Shown here: positions 41,028-49,045 of the stretch, piece by piece
How the letters are laid out: each line of letters opens with the position of its first letter
Numbering within the stretch: position 1 is the stretch's first letter
From: Oleispira sp.
GTDB lineage: Bacteria > Pseudomonadota > Gammaproteobacteria > Pseudomonadales > Oceanobacteraceae
Length of the DNA stretch: 64,000 bases
Direction: 5' to 3'
Assembly (NCBI GenBank): GCA_016765295.1
Contig: JAESQF010000085.1
Location: forward strand, 1-64,000
Made by a program: the position numbers and the translations under genes
The notes under the pieces: generated by a model
What the model was told of the DNA's origin: nothing
The model's database searches: none
The model's input: only the letters and a program-made list of their open reading frames with translations

Positions 41028-42968
41028 ATGAATACTAATAAAGCATCCTATACAAAATATATATTCATATTATTTATTGTTTTTTCATTTAATTCTGCAT
41101 TTACAGAAGAGCAAGGTAAGACATTTGAAGTGCCGGCTAAAAAGGACGAAATCGAAGAGGCGCGTTTTAAAAATGAGCTGGAAGCAAGACTGAATAGAGA
41201 TCTACAAGCCTATCTAGGTAATAATCGTTTTATTATTCATGTAGAAGCCGAGCTAAGGAAAACTCGGACGATTGTAAAAGAAACCGTAGTTTCTTCTCCA
41301 GTGAATATACCTGAAAGACCCGTATTTACCTCGCGTCCACTACCTGCTAAACCGCTGGTGAATAGAGGTCATGAAGTAGAAGAAAGTTTGCCAGGGTTGC
41401 CTACCAGTGATTTGCCTATATTTGAAGATAATAGTGATGAAGTAAACGCCTTAAAAGGTCGTGTTCAAGAATTAGTAAATGAGCGGCAACAAGCGTTAAG
41501 TTATGCGGAGAAATTACGCAAAGAAGCGGAAAAACAGATTAAAAAAATCAGAGAAAAAACTTTGGGTTATCGAAACTCAATAAAAAAATTAACGATAACA
41601 GTGGTGCTAGATAAAAACATTAAAGATCAGCAGGTTGAGTTTATACGCAGCCTTATTACCCGGAAGGCTCGATTAGATGAGCTGCGAGGGGATACGTTAA
41701 AAATAGTCAGAACAGAATTTAAAGGCTTAGCAGAAAGACCAGTTGTAGTAGATTGGTGGCAGCAATATCAAGGCTGGATTATGCTGCTATGTTTTGGCCT
41801 GATGATGTTGCTGCTGTTATTTGCGTTATATTTATTTAATAAGCGGTTAACAGAAAGTTTACGCGAGAATCAGCGTCGCAGTGAAAACTTTGATAATCTT
41901 ACCGTTCCCGCTGCAGTTGAAATGGCCCCATTAAAGAGTAGTGGCCGTGACGATAACGAACGCCGTCGCCAATTGAATGAAATGCGCCAAGAGCTAGTAA
42001 CGATTGGCCTTGGCCAGCCTAAATTATTTCAGCAGCGTATTGCTGAACAATTAACTAACGGCAATAGTCAGAATATCGTTGCCCTCTATGATGTGATGGG
42101 GAAAAGTCTATTTCGCAGCTTGTGCCCCAAAATTTCCAGTGAAGATTTAGACAGTTTAGTTGATCAGGCAGAGAGCCAGCCACTCGATAGTGAACAGAAG
42201 TTTTCTAGTTTGAATAACTTGCGTCAAGAGTTATTAAGGGCGCTAGGGGATGATGATAATGGCAATGAACCTTTTGCTTTTTTAGAAAAACTTAATGATT
42301 CACAAGTGTTATACCTGATAAAAGAAGAAGATACACGAATCAAGGCCTTACTATTGTCTCAGATGCTGTCAAAAAGAGCGGCGAGCATTATTCAACGTTT
42401 AGAAGGCCGTGAGCAATCAGCAGTCGCTTATGAACTTGGTGAATTTGAAACATTACCGGTATCAACCTTTAAAGATGTTGCCGATCGCTTAGCGAAAAAA
42501 TCGCTTAATGTCCCTAGTTTTGAAAATGTATCGGCTAATGGTCTAACCGTTTTGATTAATATGCTAGATACCATGAGCAGCGGTGAAGAAACTCGTTTAT
42601 TAAAAACGTTGAAAGCCGATAAACCCGAAACCTATTATCGTTTACGACAAGTTTATTATACATTTTCTGATCTTATGCGCACACCTGAAAGGGTGATCGC
42701 CAATGAATTGCGCGATATCGACCGATTGACAATGGCGCTTTCACTTTGTGGCGCACCGATAGAATTTAAACGCCATATTCTTGTAGGCTTGCCTACTAAA
42801 CTACGTTCATCGGTTATTTCAGAACTTAAAATCCAAGAAGGCCAGGCAGGGAAGGAGCAGATTGAACAAGCTCGAACCACAGTGGTTAGTAGTATGCGTG
42901 AAGTGTTAAAATCGGGTCGTTTTTCTATGGACGAATTAGTTGATACTAGTGCTAGTAGTGCAAATTAA
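41028..42968 (+). CDS. FliF-like periplasmic/TM segment fused to FliG-like rotor domains
   Basis: N-terminal TM/signal; RLNRDLQAYLGNNRFIIHVEAELRKTRT and IKKLTITVVLDKN...RGDTLKIVRTEF (FliF C-terminal style) then TM WIMLLCFGLMMLLLLFALYLF then FliG-like LRQVYYTFSDLMRTPERVIANELRDIDRLTMALSLCGAPIEFKRHILVGLPTKLRSSVISEL. Confidence 0.8.
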   Translation: MNTNKASYTKYIFILFIVFSFNSAFTEEQGKTFEVPAKKDEIEEARFKNELEARLNRDLQAYLGNNRFIIHVEAELRKTRTIVKETVVSSPVNIPERPVFTSRPLPAKPLVNRGHEVEESLPGLPTSDLPIFEDNSDEVNALKGRVQELVNERQQALSYAEKLRKEAEKQIKKIREKTLGYRNSIKKLTITVVLDKNIKDQQVEFIRSLITRKARLDELRGDTLKIVRTEFKGLAERPVVVDWWQQYQGWIMLLCFGLMMLLLLFALYLFNKRLTESLRENQRRSENFDNLTVPAAVEMAPLKSSGRDDNERRRQLNEMRQELVTIGLGQPKLFQQRIAEQLTNGNSQNIVALYDVMGKSLFRSLCPKISSEDLDSLVDQAESQPLDSEQKFSSLNNLRQELLRALGDDDNGNEPFAFLEKLNDSQVLYLIKEEDTRIKALLLSQMLSKRAASIIQRLEGREQSAVAYELGEFETLPVSTFKDVADRLAKKSLNVPSFENVSANGLTVLINMLDTMSSGEETRLLKTLKADKPETYYRLRQVYYTFSDLMRTPERVIANELRDIDRLTMALSLCGAPIEFKRHILVGLPTKLRSSVISELKIQEGQAGKEQIEQARTTVVSSMREVLKSGRFSMDELVDTSASSAN

Positions 42969-42976
42969 GGAGTGTT

Positions 42977-43780
42977 ATGAATCGTTTTTCTTTTAGTACC
43001 TTAGTCGGTATCAGCGCTGCGGTTAGCTTATTTATTTATGCCATCGTTTCCAGTACAGAAAATTATCTGATGTTTATCAGCGTATCAAGTTTTGCTTTGG
43101 TAGCGGGTAGCACGTTTGCTGCTTCATTAATTAGCTATACCACTCGGGATGTACTGATTGCGATGAAAGCATTAGCAGAAACCTTTTTTCATTCCCCGAC
43201 AAGTCCAAAATACTTACGAGCTCATGTTGAGCGTTTTGTAGAATGGAGCCAGATTTATCGCAGCGGCGGTATCTCTGCTTTAGAAATGTCACTGACCGAA
43301 AAAGAAAAAAAAGATCCCTTTCTTACTCACGGTATGGAGTTGTTAAGCAGCGGTCATAAAAATCACGATATAAGAACCATATTAACCGATGATATGGATG
43401 CTTTCTGGCAACGTATGACGGTGGAATCAAAAGTCTTAAATACCATGGCCGTCTATGCACCGGGCTTTGGCATGGTGGGTACCATTATTGGCTTAGTCAT
43501 TATGCTGGATAATATGAATGGTGATATGGCAGCATTAGGTAAAGGCCTATCTTTAGCACTGATTACTACCTTGTATGGAGTGGTATTAGCCAACCTCATT
43601 TTTAAACCTGCGGCCAATCAAGTAACAGAGAAACAAGAAGCGTTGTATTTTCGTGATCAAATATTGGTTGAGGGTTTTGTACTATTAGCTGAAAAGCGTG
43701 ATGCATTTTTTATCCAAGATCGACTCAATGCTTATCTTAATCCGAGCATGCGTCTGCAACCTGCAGAAGATAGCTTGTAA
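42977..43780 (+). CDS. MotA/PomA-like stator subunit
   Basis: SGGISALE...FLTHGMELLSSGHK, MAVYAPGFGMVGTIIGLVIMLDNM, ALGKGLSLALITTLYGVVLANLIFKPAAN. Confidence 0.92.
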   Translation: MNRFSFSTLVGISAAVSLFIYAIVSSTENYLMFISVSSFALVAGSTFAASLISYTTRDVLIAMKALAETFFHSPTSPKYLRAHVERFVEWSQIYRSGGISALEMSLTEKEKKDPFLTHGMELLSSGHKNHDIRTILTDDMDAFWQRMTVESKVLNTMAVYAPGFGMVGTIIGLVIMLDNMNGDMAALGKGLSLALITTLYGVVLANLIFKPAANQVTEKQEALYFRDQILVEGFVLLAEKRDAFFIQDRLNAYLNPSMRLQPAEDSL

Positions 43781-44460
43781 TGGAGGAATCCGTATCGAGT
43801 AAACACCGAGGTTTACGCCGTCGCCGTCCTAACTTTGATGACTCCTCGAGTTCATGGTTAATAACGTACTCTGATGCCATTACTTTATTACTCGCTTTTT
43901 TCGTTATGATTTTATCCGTATCAGATCTTAATCAAGGCAAGGTCGAAGCATTAAAAGAAGGCTTATCAGAAGCGATGACAGGAGAGGCACCACCAACCCC
44001 TTTTACGGATATTAAAGAGGGGCTGGAGCAGTTAATTGCGAAAAATGGTTTAGAGAACCAAGTATCCGTTACCTTAGATGCGAAGGGGGTGAAAATAGAA
44101 TTTGCCAATGTTGCTTTATATCAATCAGGTTCAGCAGATATCAAGCCAGAAGCTATTTCTACATTAAAAGAAGTGACTCGGGTTATACGAGAAACCAGTC
44201 ATAAGACTCACATGGTCGAAGTGGAGGGGCATACTGATGATGTTCCTATTCATACAGAAAAGTTTCCTTCCAATTGGGAGTTGTCATCAGTACGAGCAAC
44301 CAATGTTGTGAGATATTTATTAGCTCAAGGGATTGAAAAAGAGCGGCTAAAGGCTGTGGGTTATGCGGACAGTCGGCCAAAAGAAAATAGTAAAAACCTA
44401 CCCCTTAATCAACAGCGCCAAAATAATCGACGTATTGTTGTTTTTGTAAAACGATATTAG
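43780..44460 (+). CDS. MotB/PomB-like stator subunit with OmpA-type peptidoglycan-binding domain
   Basis: WLITYSDAITLLLAFFVMILSVSD (plug/TM with Asp), VEGHTDDVPI...NWELSSVRATNVVRYL. Confidence 0.93.
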   Translation: MEESVSSKHRGLRRRRPNFDDSSSSWLITYSDAITLLLAFFVMILSVSDLNQGKVEALKEGLSEAMTGEAPPTPFTDIKEGLEQLIAKNGLENQVSVTLDAKGVKIEFANVALYQSGSADIKPEAISTLKEVTRVIRETSHKTHMVEVEGHTDDVPIHTEKFPSNWELSSVRATNVVRYLLAQGIEKERLKAVGYADSRPKENSKNLPLNQQRQNNRRIVVFVKRY

Positions 44461-44503
44461 CTTGTTAAAAATAGGGCCATTTTATCAAATGGCTGACTTA
44501 TAG

Positions 44504-44543
44504 ATGACACTAAAGTGTCATTGAACGTTATTTAATTTGTCAC
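44504..44543. promoter_or_regulatory. Palindrome ATGACACTaaAGTGTCAT and possible Pho-box-like half-sites upstream of phoX-like gene
   Basis: 8+2+8 inverted repeat at 44504-44521; GTGTCAT at 44515 and TTGTCAC at 44537 are 22 bp apart. Confidence 0.35.
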
Positions 44544-44605
44544 CTTCTTCAACTAGCCTGCTCTCTCCAGTAATTAATTTATAAAAATCGAGAGAGAAAT
44601 AGGTT

Positions 44606-46507
44606 ATGGAACTCCTTCAAAAAAACGGTCTATATAAGGCCATGTTACTTGCGATGACAACCTCCATGTTAGTAGCATGTGGTTCTGATTCAGATGGCGA
44701 TGATGGTGGCGTGGGTGTTTCAGGCGCACAAGGATCTTCTGGTACTAGTGGTGATGATGGTATAAATGGTGCTGATGGTATAAATGGTGCTGATGGTATA
44801 AACGGCGAAGATGGTCAAAACGGTGCAGATGGTCAAAACGGCGCGCCTTCTAATGCGGGTTTAACGCGCCTAGCCCAAGCACCGATTGGCGCTGAATTTA
44901 CCGGTATGTATCTTAATGGTGATGGTACTTTTTTCATAAACGTTCAGCACCCTTCAACCGATAATACAAGCGAGAATTCACAGGGTCATACTTTCGATAA
45001 GGGGACGGTCGGTGTTGTAACGGGGGCCGATTTTAATAATTTGGGTAAAGTGGCTGCGCTGGATTTAGCCATCACGGATGCCGATAAAGAAGTTGTATCG
45101 ACAGCGGTAGGTAAGTACCAGGTTCTTTTACAGCAAAATGATGTACTGGAAGATGGCTTTACTGCAGGTGATATTGTTAAGAAAGACGGTACAACGTTAG
45201 TTAAAAATTCTAACGACCCAGATTTTAACGGTGTAGTACCTGATGGCAGCGGTGGCTATTACGTTTATACCAATTGGGAAGATCGCACGGGTGGTATGAG
45301 CCGTATTCAAATATCTGGTTTAGGCCCTGATGGCTACAGCCTGATTAAAAAAGAAGGCATGCTGGACTTCTCTTCCGTTGATGGCACATGGGTAAATTGT
45401 TTTGGTACGGTAACTCCATGGGGAACACCTATTTCAGCGGAAGAGTTGTATTACGATAATAGCGCTGACTGGTTTGATCCAACGTATAAGTACTTTGGTA
45501 ATGCCGTTGCCGTTGCGCAATACATGGGATACCCAGAAGACCAATCAGGTAATTGGGGAAATCCATATAACTATGGTTACAACGTAGAAGTAGGCACAGA
45601 TGGCACCGTTACTGAGGAGAATGTTGCTAATGTTGAAATAGAAAAACGTTTTGCCTTAGGTCGTTTCTCTCATGAAAATGCGGTAGTTATGCCCGATAAA
45701 CGCACAGTTTTCCAAAGTGATGATGGCAGCAATACTGTTTTCTTCAAATTTGTCGCAGATGTCGAGAGTGACTTGAGTGCGGGTACTTTGTACGCTGCTA
45801 AAGCGACTCAGGCGAGTAATACTTCGACCACTGCAGAAGCTGCATTTGGAATTGAATGGGTCATGTTAGGGGCAGGTAATGATGCTCAAATTGAAGCGTG
45901 GATTGATTCTTACGATGGTACTTTTGCAGAAGCAAAACATATCACCGATCAGCAGATCAACGATTGGGCAGAAGCTAAGCTTGGCAAAGATTTGGATGGC
46001 GTAAACGGTATCGCTGCTAGTCCATTCATGGATGATCGCCCAGCTTTTTTAGAAACACGAAAAGCCGCAAAAGCTTTGGGAGCCACTGCTGAATTTAATA
46101 AAATGGAAGGCGTAAACATTAATTATGACCTAGCTGAAACTTGGTGGAATGGTGGTGATGCTGATGGTGTGCAGGCCTATTCCTATATGGCGATGTCAAC
46201 GATCGGTGGTGGTATGACGGATGATGACGGCGCCATTCAAATTAATACGGCTCATGGTAGTTGTGGTGCTGTTTACCGTATGAAGCTAATTAAAAATGCT
46301 GCGGGTTTAGTTGATGTAAAAACGATGATTCCTGCAATCATTGGCGGTCCATACTTTGCTGATCGCGCGGTTAATGAGTGTGATGTTACCAATATATCAA
46401 ACCCAGATAACCTAGTTATCCTGAACGATGGTCGTGTATTAATTGGTGAAGATTCAGGCAACCATGAAAATAATATGGTGTGGGTATTTGATGATCCTGC
46501 GATCTGA
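44606..46507 (+). CDS. PhoX-like (DUF839) lipoprotein with collagen-like Gly-X-Y stretch
   Basis: Lipobox LVAC; GXY repeats; NCFGTVTPWGTPISAEE, GRFSHENAVVMPDKRTVFQSDDG, NPDNLVILNDGRVLIGED. Confidence 0.8.
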   Translation: MELLQKNGLYKAMLLAMTTSMLVACGSDSDGDDGGVGVSGAQGSSGTSGDDGINGADGINGADGINGEDGQNGADGQNGAPSNAGLTRLAQAPIGAEFTGMYLNGDGTFFINVQHPSTDNTSENSQGHTFDKGTVGVVTGADFNNLGKVAALDLAITDADKEVVSTAVGKYQVLLQQNDVLEDGFTAGDIVKKDGTTLVKNSNDPDFNGVVPDGSGGYYVYTNWEDRTGGMSRIQISGLGPDGYSLIKKEGMLDFSSVDGTWVNCFGTVTPWGTPISAEELYYDNSADWFDPTYKYFGNAVAVAQYMGYPEDQSGNWGNPYNYGYNVEVGTDGTVTEENVANVEIEKRFALGRFSHENAVVMPDKRTVFQSDDGSNTVFFKFVADVESDLSAGTLYAAKATQASNTSTTAEAAFGIEWVMLGAGNDAQIEAWIDSYDGTFAEAKHITDQQINDWAEAKLGKDLDGVNGIAASPFMDDRPAFLETRKAAKALGATAEFNKMEGVNINYDLAETWWNGGDADGVQAYSYMAMSTIGGGMTDDDGAIQINTAHGSCGAVYRMKLIKNAAGLVDVKTMIPAIIGGPYFADRAVNECDVTNISNPDNLVILNDGRVLIGEDSGNHENNMVWVFDDPAI

Positions 46508-46535
46508 TCATAAATCTTTAACAATTAAGCAGTAT

Positions 46536-46567
46536 AAAGGAGGGAGGCATTAGCCTCCCTTTTTTAT
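46536..46567 (+). terminator. Rho-independent terminator candidate
   Basis: AAAGGAGGGAGGCattaGCCTCCCTTTTTTATT. Confidence 0.85.
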
Positions 46568-46583
46568 TATCGAGATTATTTGA

Positions 46584-48224
46584 ATGAAAGAGCTTGTATG
46601 CATATTGGTTCTGGCTGTCTTTATGGTTGGTTGTTCCGATACAGAAAGCGCTGAAAGTATTACATCTGATTACGAGTACTTATTTCCTTTAGAGGTGAAT
46701 AAGACTTCGAATAAAGAGGCTGTGATTCCTCCTCAGTGTTATACCAAGCATGAAGGTAAGTATAATCCCTGCATGGTATGCCATCAAAGCTATACCTTCG
46801 GTTCTCGTCCTAATGCCATGTCTGATGGCAACCTGCAAACAGCTTATGACTTTTCTGATTATGGTTTCAAGAATCATTGGCAAAATTTATTCGAAGATAG
46901 AACAAGTAGAATTAAAAAAATTAGTGATTTAAAAGTTAATAAATATATTTCAGAAGATAATTACACTCCCCTGATTGAAGATTTAAAAGCATCTGCCTGG
47001 GATGGAGTTATTCCTGAAATTGAGAATCTTCAAAAGGGTGCGCTAGCATTTGATGAATATGGATTCGCCATTGATGGCAGTCAGTGGGTCGCATTTAATT
47101 ACAAACCAATGCCTAGTACTTTCTGGCCGACTAATGGTTCAACAGATGATGTGATGATTAGATTGCCGATTGAATTTCGTATCAGTAGCTGCATAAATAT
47201 GTCAGAAAATAAGGATGTTTATATTGCGAATCTTGGTTTGTTAGAATTAGCAATTCAAGGGAAAGATGCTGTATCGATTCCTAATGTTGATGAAAGAAAT
47301 ATTTGTGATGATATTAATGGCGATGGTGAAATTACGAATAATGTTAGTCGCATCATTAAGCGGAAAAGTTATTTTGGTAATGCTGGCAATGTTGTAGTGC
47401 GAGATATGCTTTATCCACAAGGGACAGAGTTTTTACATTCAGTTCGATATGTTGGGGTGGATTCATACGGTGCCATTTACATTCCAGAGAGAATGAAAGA
47501 GCTGCGCTATATGGTCAAAACGAATGATTTTGATCAGTTATCGTTAAGCTCAATGTATGGTAACGAACAGCAAGAAAAAATTGATGGAAACCTTCCAACT
47601 TACAATTATAAAAAAACAGGTTCAGCCAATGAGTTTGGTTGGAAGCTGCTGGGTTTCATTGAAGATCATCAGGGGAGGTTACGTTTACAGAATCGAGAGG
47701 AGACAATGTTCTGTATGGGATGTCACAAAACGATTGGTACAACAATTGATCAAACATTTTCATTTCCAAGAAAAGTCTCTGGGGTCAATGGCTGGGGCTA
47801 TATTAATTTGAAGGGAATGATTGATGCACCTAATATTATCGGATCTACAGGCGGTGAAATTTTGAACTATCTCAAGGCAGTCGGGGGAGGTGATGAGTTT
47901 AGGCAGAATGATGAAATGATATCGCGCTGGTTCTCTACCGATGGAGAGGTTTTGGAAGATAAGGTCAATATGGCCGATGTGTATGAGTTGATTACTCCAA
48001 GCCCTGAAAGAGCATTGAAATTGAATAAGGCCTATTGGACGATCGTGTTAGATCAAGATTTCAATCACGGTCGTGATGCGAATATAACACCTGCTCGCAA
48101 TGTCTATAAAAGTATCGATGAGAATAGCCCAATATTAGCCGATAAACTTAGTAGGAAATATGATATCCGCTTACGCTGGGAAGAAGACGAGAAGGTTTTA
48201 ACCGATGACAGTGCTGGGCTATAG
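46584..48224 (+). CDS. Lipoprotein with two c-type heme motifs (CMVCH, CMGCH)
   Basis: Lipobox MVGC; two CxxCH motifs. Confidence 0.75.
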   Translation: MKELVCILVLAVFMVGCSDTESAESITSDYEYLFPLEVNKTSNKEAVIPPQCYTKHEGKYNPCMVCHQSYTFGSRPNAMSDGNLQTAYDFSDYGFKNHWQNLFEDRTSRIKKISDLKVNKYISEDNYTPLIEDLKASAWDGVIPEIENLQKGALAFDEYGFAIDGSQWVAFNYKPMPSTFWPTNGSTDDVMIRLPIEFRISSCINMSENKDVYIANLGLLELAIQGKDAVSIPNVDERNICDDINGDGEITNNVSRIIKRKSYFGNAGNVVVRDMLYPQGTEFLHSVRYVGVDSYGAIYIPERMKELRYMVKTNDFDQLSLSSMYGNEQQEKIDGNLPTYNYKKTGSANEFGWKLLGFIEDHQGRLRLQNREETMFCMGCHKTIGTTIDQTFSFPRKVSGVNGWGYINLKGMIDAPNIIGSTGGEILNYLKAVGGGDEFRQNDEMISRWFSTDGEVLEDKVNMADVYELITPSPERALKLNKAYWTIVLDQDFNHGRDANITPARNVYKSIDENSPILADKLSRKYDIRLRWEEDEKVLTDDSAGL

Positions 48225-48227
48225 AGT

Positions 48228-49010
48228 ATGAGTGTATCAATTTTAGAAATGGTGATGGCATGCTTAGTGATGGGGTTAGGTATTGGAGCGGATGTTGCGT
48301 TAGCAACATTTCTTCAGGCTAATACTATGGGCAATAAGCGAGCGGTATTGTTTTGGATTGTTGGGGTGACCTTAACGCATACATTGTTTCCAATGATTGG
48401 TTATTTGTTAGCTCATTTCAGTATATACAGTGCGCCAATGATTAGTCCGGTAATTGGGCTTGTTGCTTTTTCTTTTATTGCATATTTTGTAATTGATGAA
48501 TTGGATGTTGGCAGTGAAGAAACTGATGACTCCAATAATGGACAGATACTAGTGACGGTAGGCTTAATTTTAACCGTTAGTTGGGATGCCTTATGGTCGG
48601 GTCCAGCAAAATCTGCACAAGTTATTGGCTGGCCGGATTATTGGGTATGGTCATCATTTCTTATTGTTGGTCTGGTAGTCTCAGTATTTTCTATTGTTAG
48701 CTACTTTTTAGCCAAGCAGGTTGATATTAAGATTCGTCAGCCTAAATGGATGTCGTTTGATTTTGGTCAATGGGTTCAATTGTCGGTTGTTAGCTATTTT
48801 GGTTTGCTAGCATTGTTGAGATATACTTTTGATGTGCAGTGGCTTTGGTGGAAATTACTCATGGTTAGCTTTATATTGATGGCGATAATCTTACATCGCA
48901 TAGCGATAAAAAATATAGCCATCAAACATGTCGTTATTAAGAGTTTAGCTATTAAAGATGTAGTCAAGAAAGGTGAGGGGGATATCAGTAGTTTGATTAC
49001 TCTCAGCTAA
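48228..49010 (+). CDS. Polytopic membrane protein (MntP-like appearance)
   Basis: Six or so hydrophobic segments; GLGIGADVALATFLQANTMGNKRAVLFWIVGVTLTHTLFPMIG. Confidence 0.6.
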   Translation: MSVSILEMVMACLVMGLGIGADVALATFLQANTMGNKRAVLFWIVGVTLTHTLFPMIGYLLAHFSIYSAPMISPVIGLVAFSFIAYFVIDELDVGSEETDDSNNGQILVTVGLILTVSWDALWSGPAKSAQVIGWPDYWVWSSFLIVGLVVSVFSIVSYFLAKQVDIKIRQPKWMSFDFGQWVQLSVVSYFGLLALLRYTFDVQWLWWKLLMVSFILMAIILHRIAIKNIAIKHVVIKSLAIKDVVKKGEGDISSLITLS

Positions 49011-49045
49011 CTTAACTAAAAATTCATATCTAATAAATCAGTAGG

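Noticed and set aside
42977-44460. Zorya anti-phage system (ZorA/ZorB are MotA/MotB-like)
   Set aside because: The MotA-like protein is normal-length (267 aa) without a long ZorA-type tail, and no ZorC/ZorD/ZorE helicase or nuclease genes are nearby; instead a FliG-like rotor and envelope proteins are present.
42977-44460. ExbBD/TolQR energy-transducing pair
   Set aside because: The second protein has an OmpA-type peptidoglycan-binding domain and the first has MotA-specific sequence blocks; no TonB/TolA-like partner.
39253-44460. Ordinary flagellar gene cluster
   Set aside because: No flagellin, rod, hook, export apparatus, FliM/FliN or chemotaxis genes in the window; FliF and FliG modules are on one polypeptide.
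46750-47811. Small alternate-frame ORFs within the diheme lipoprotein gene
   Set aside because: Overlap a long ORF with signal peptide and two CxxCH motifs; alternative frames lack support.
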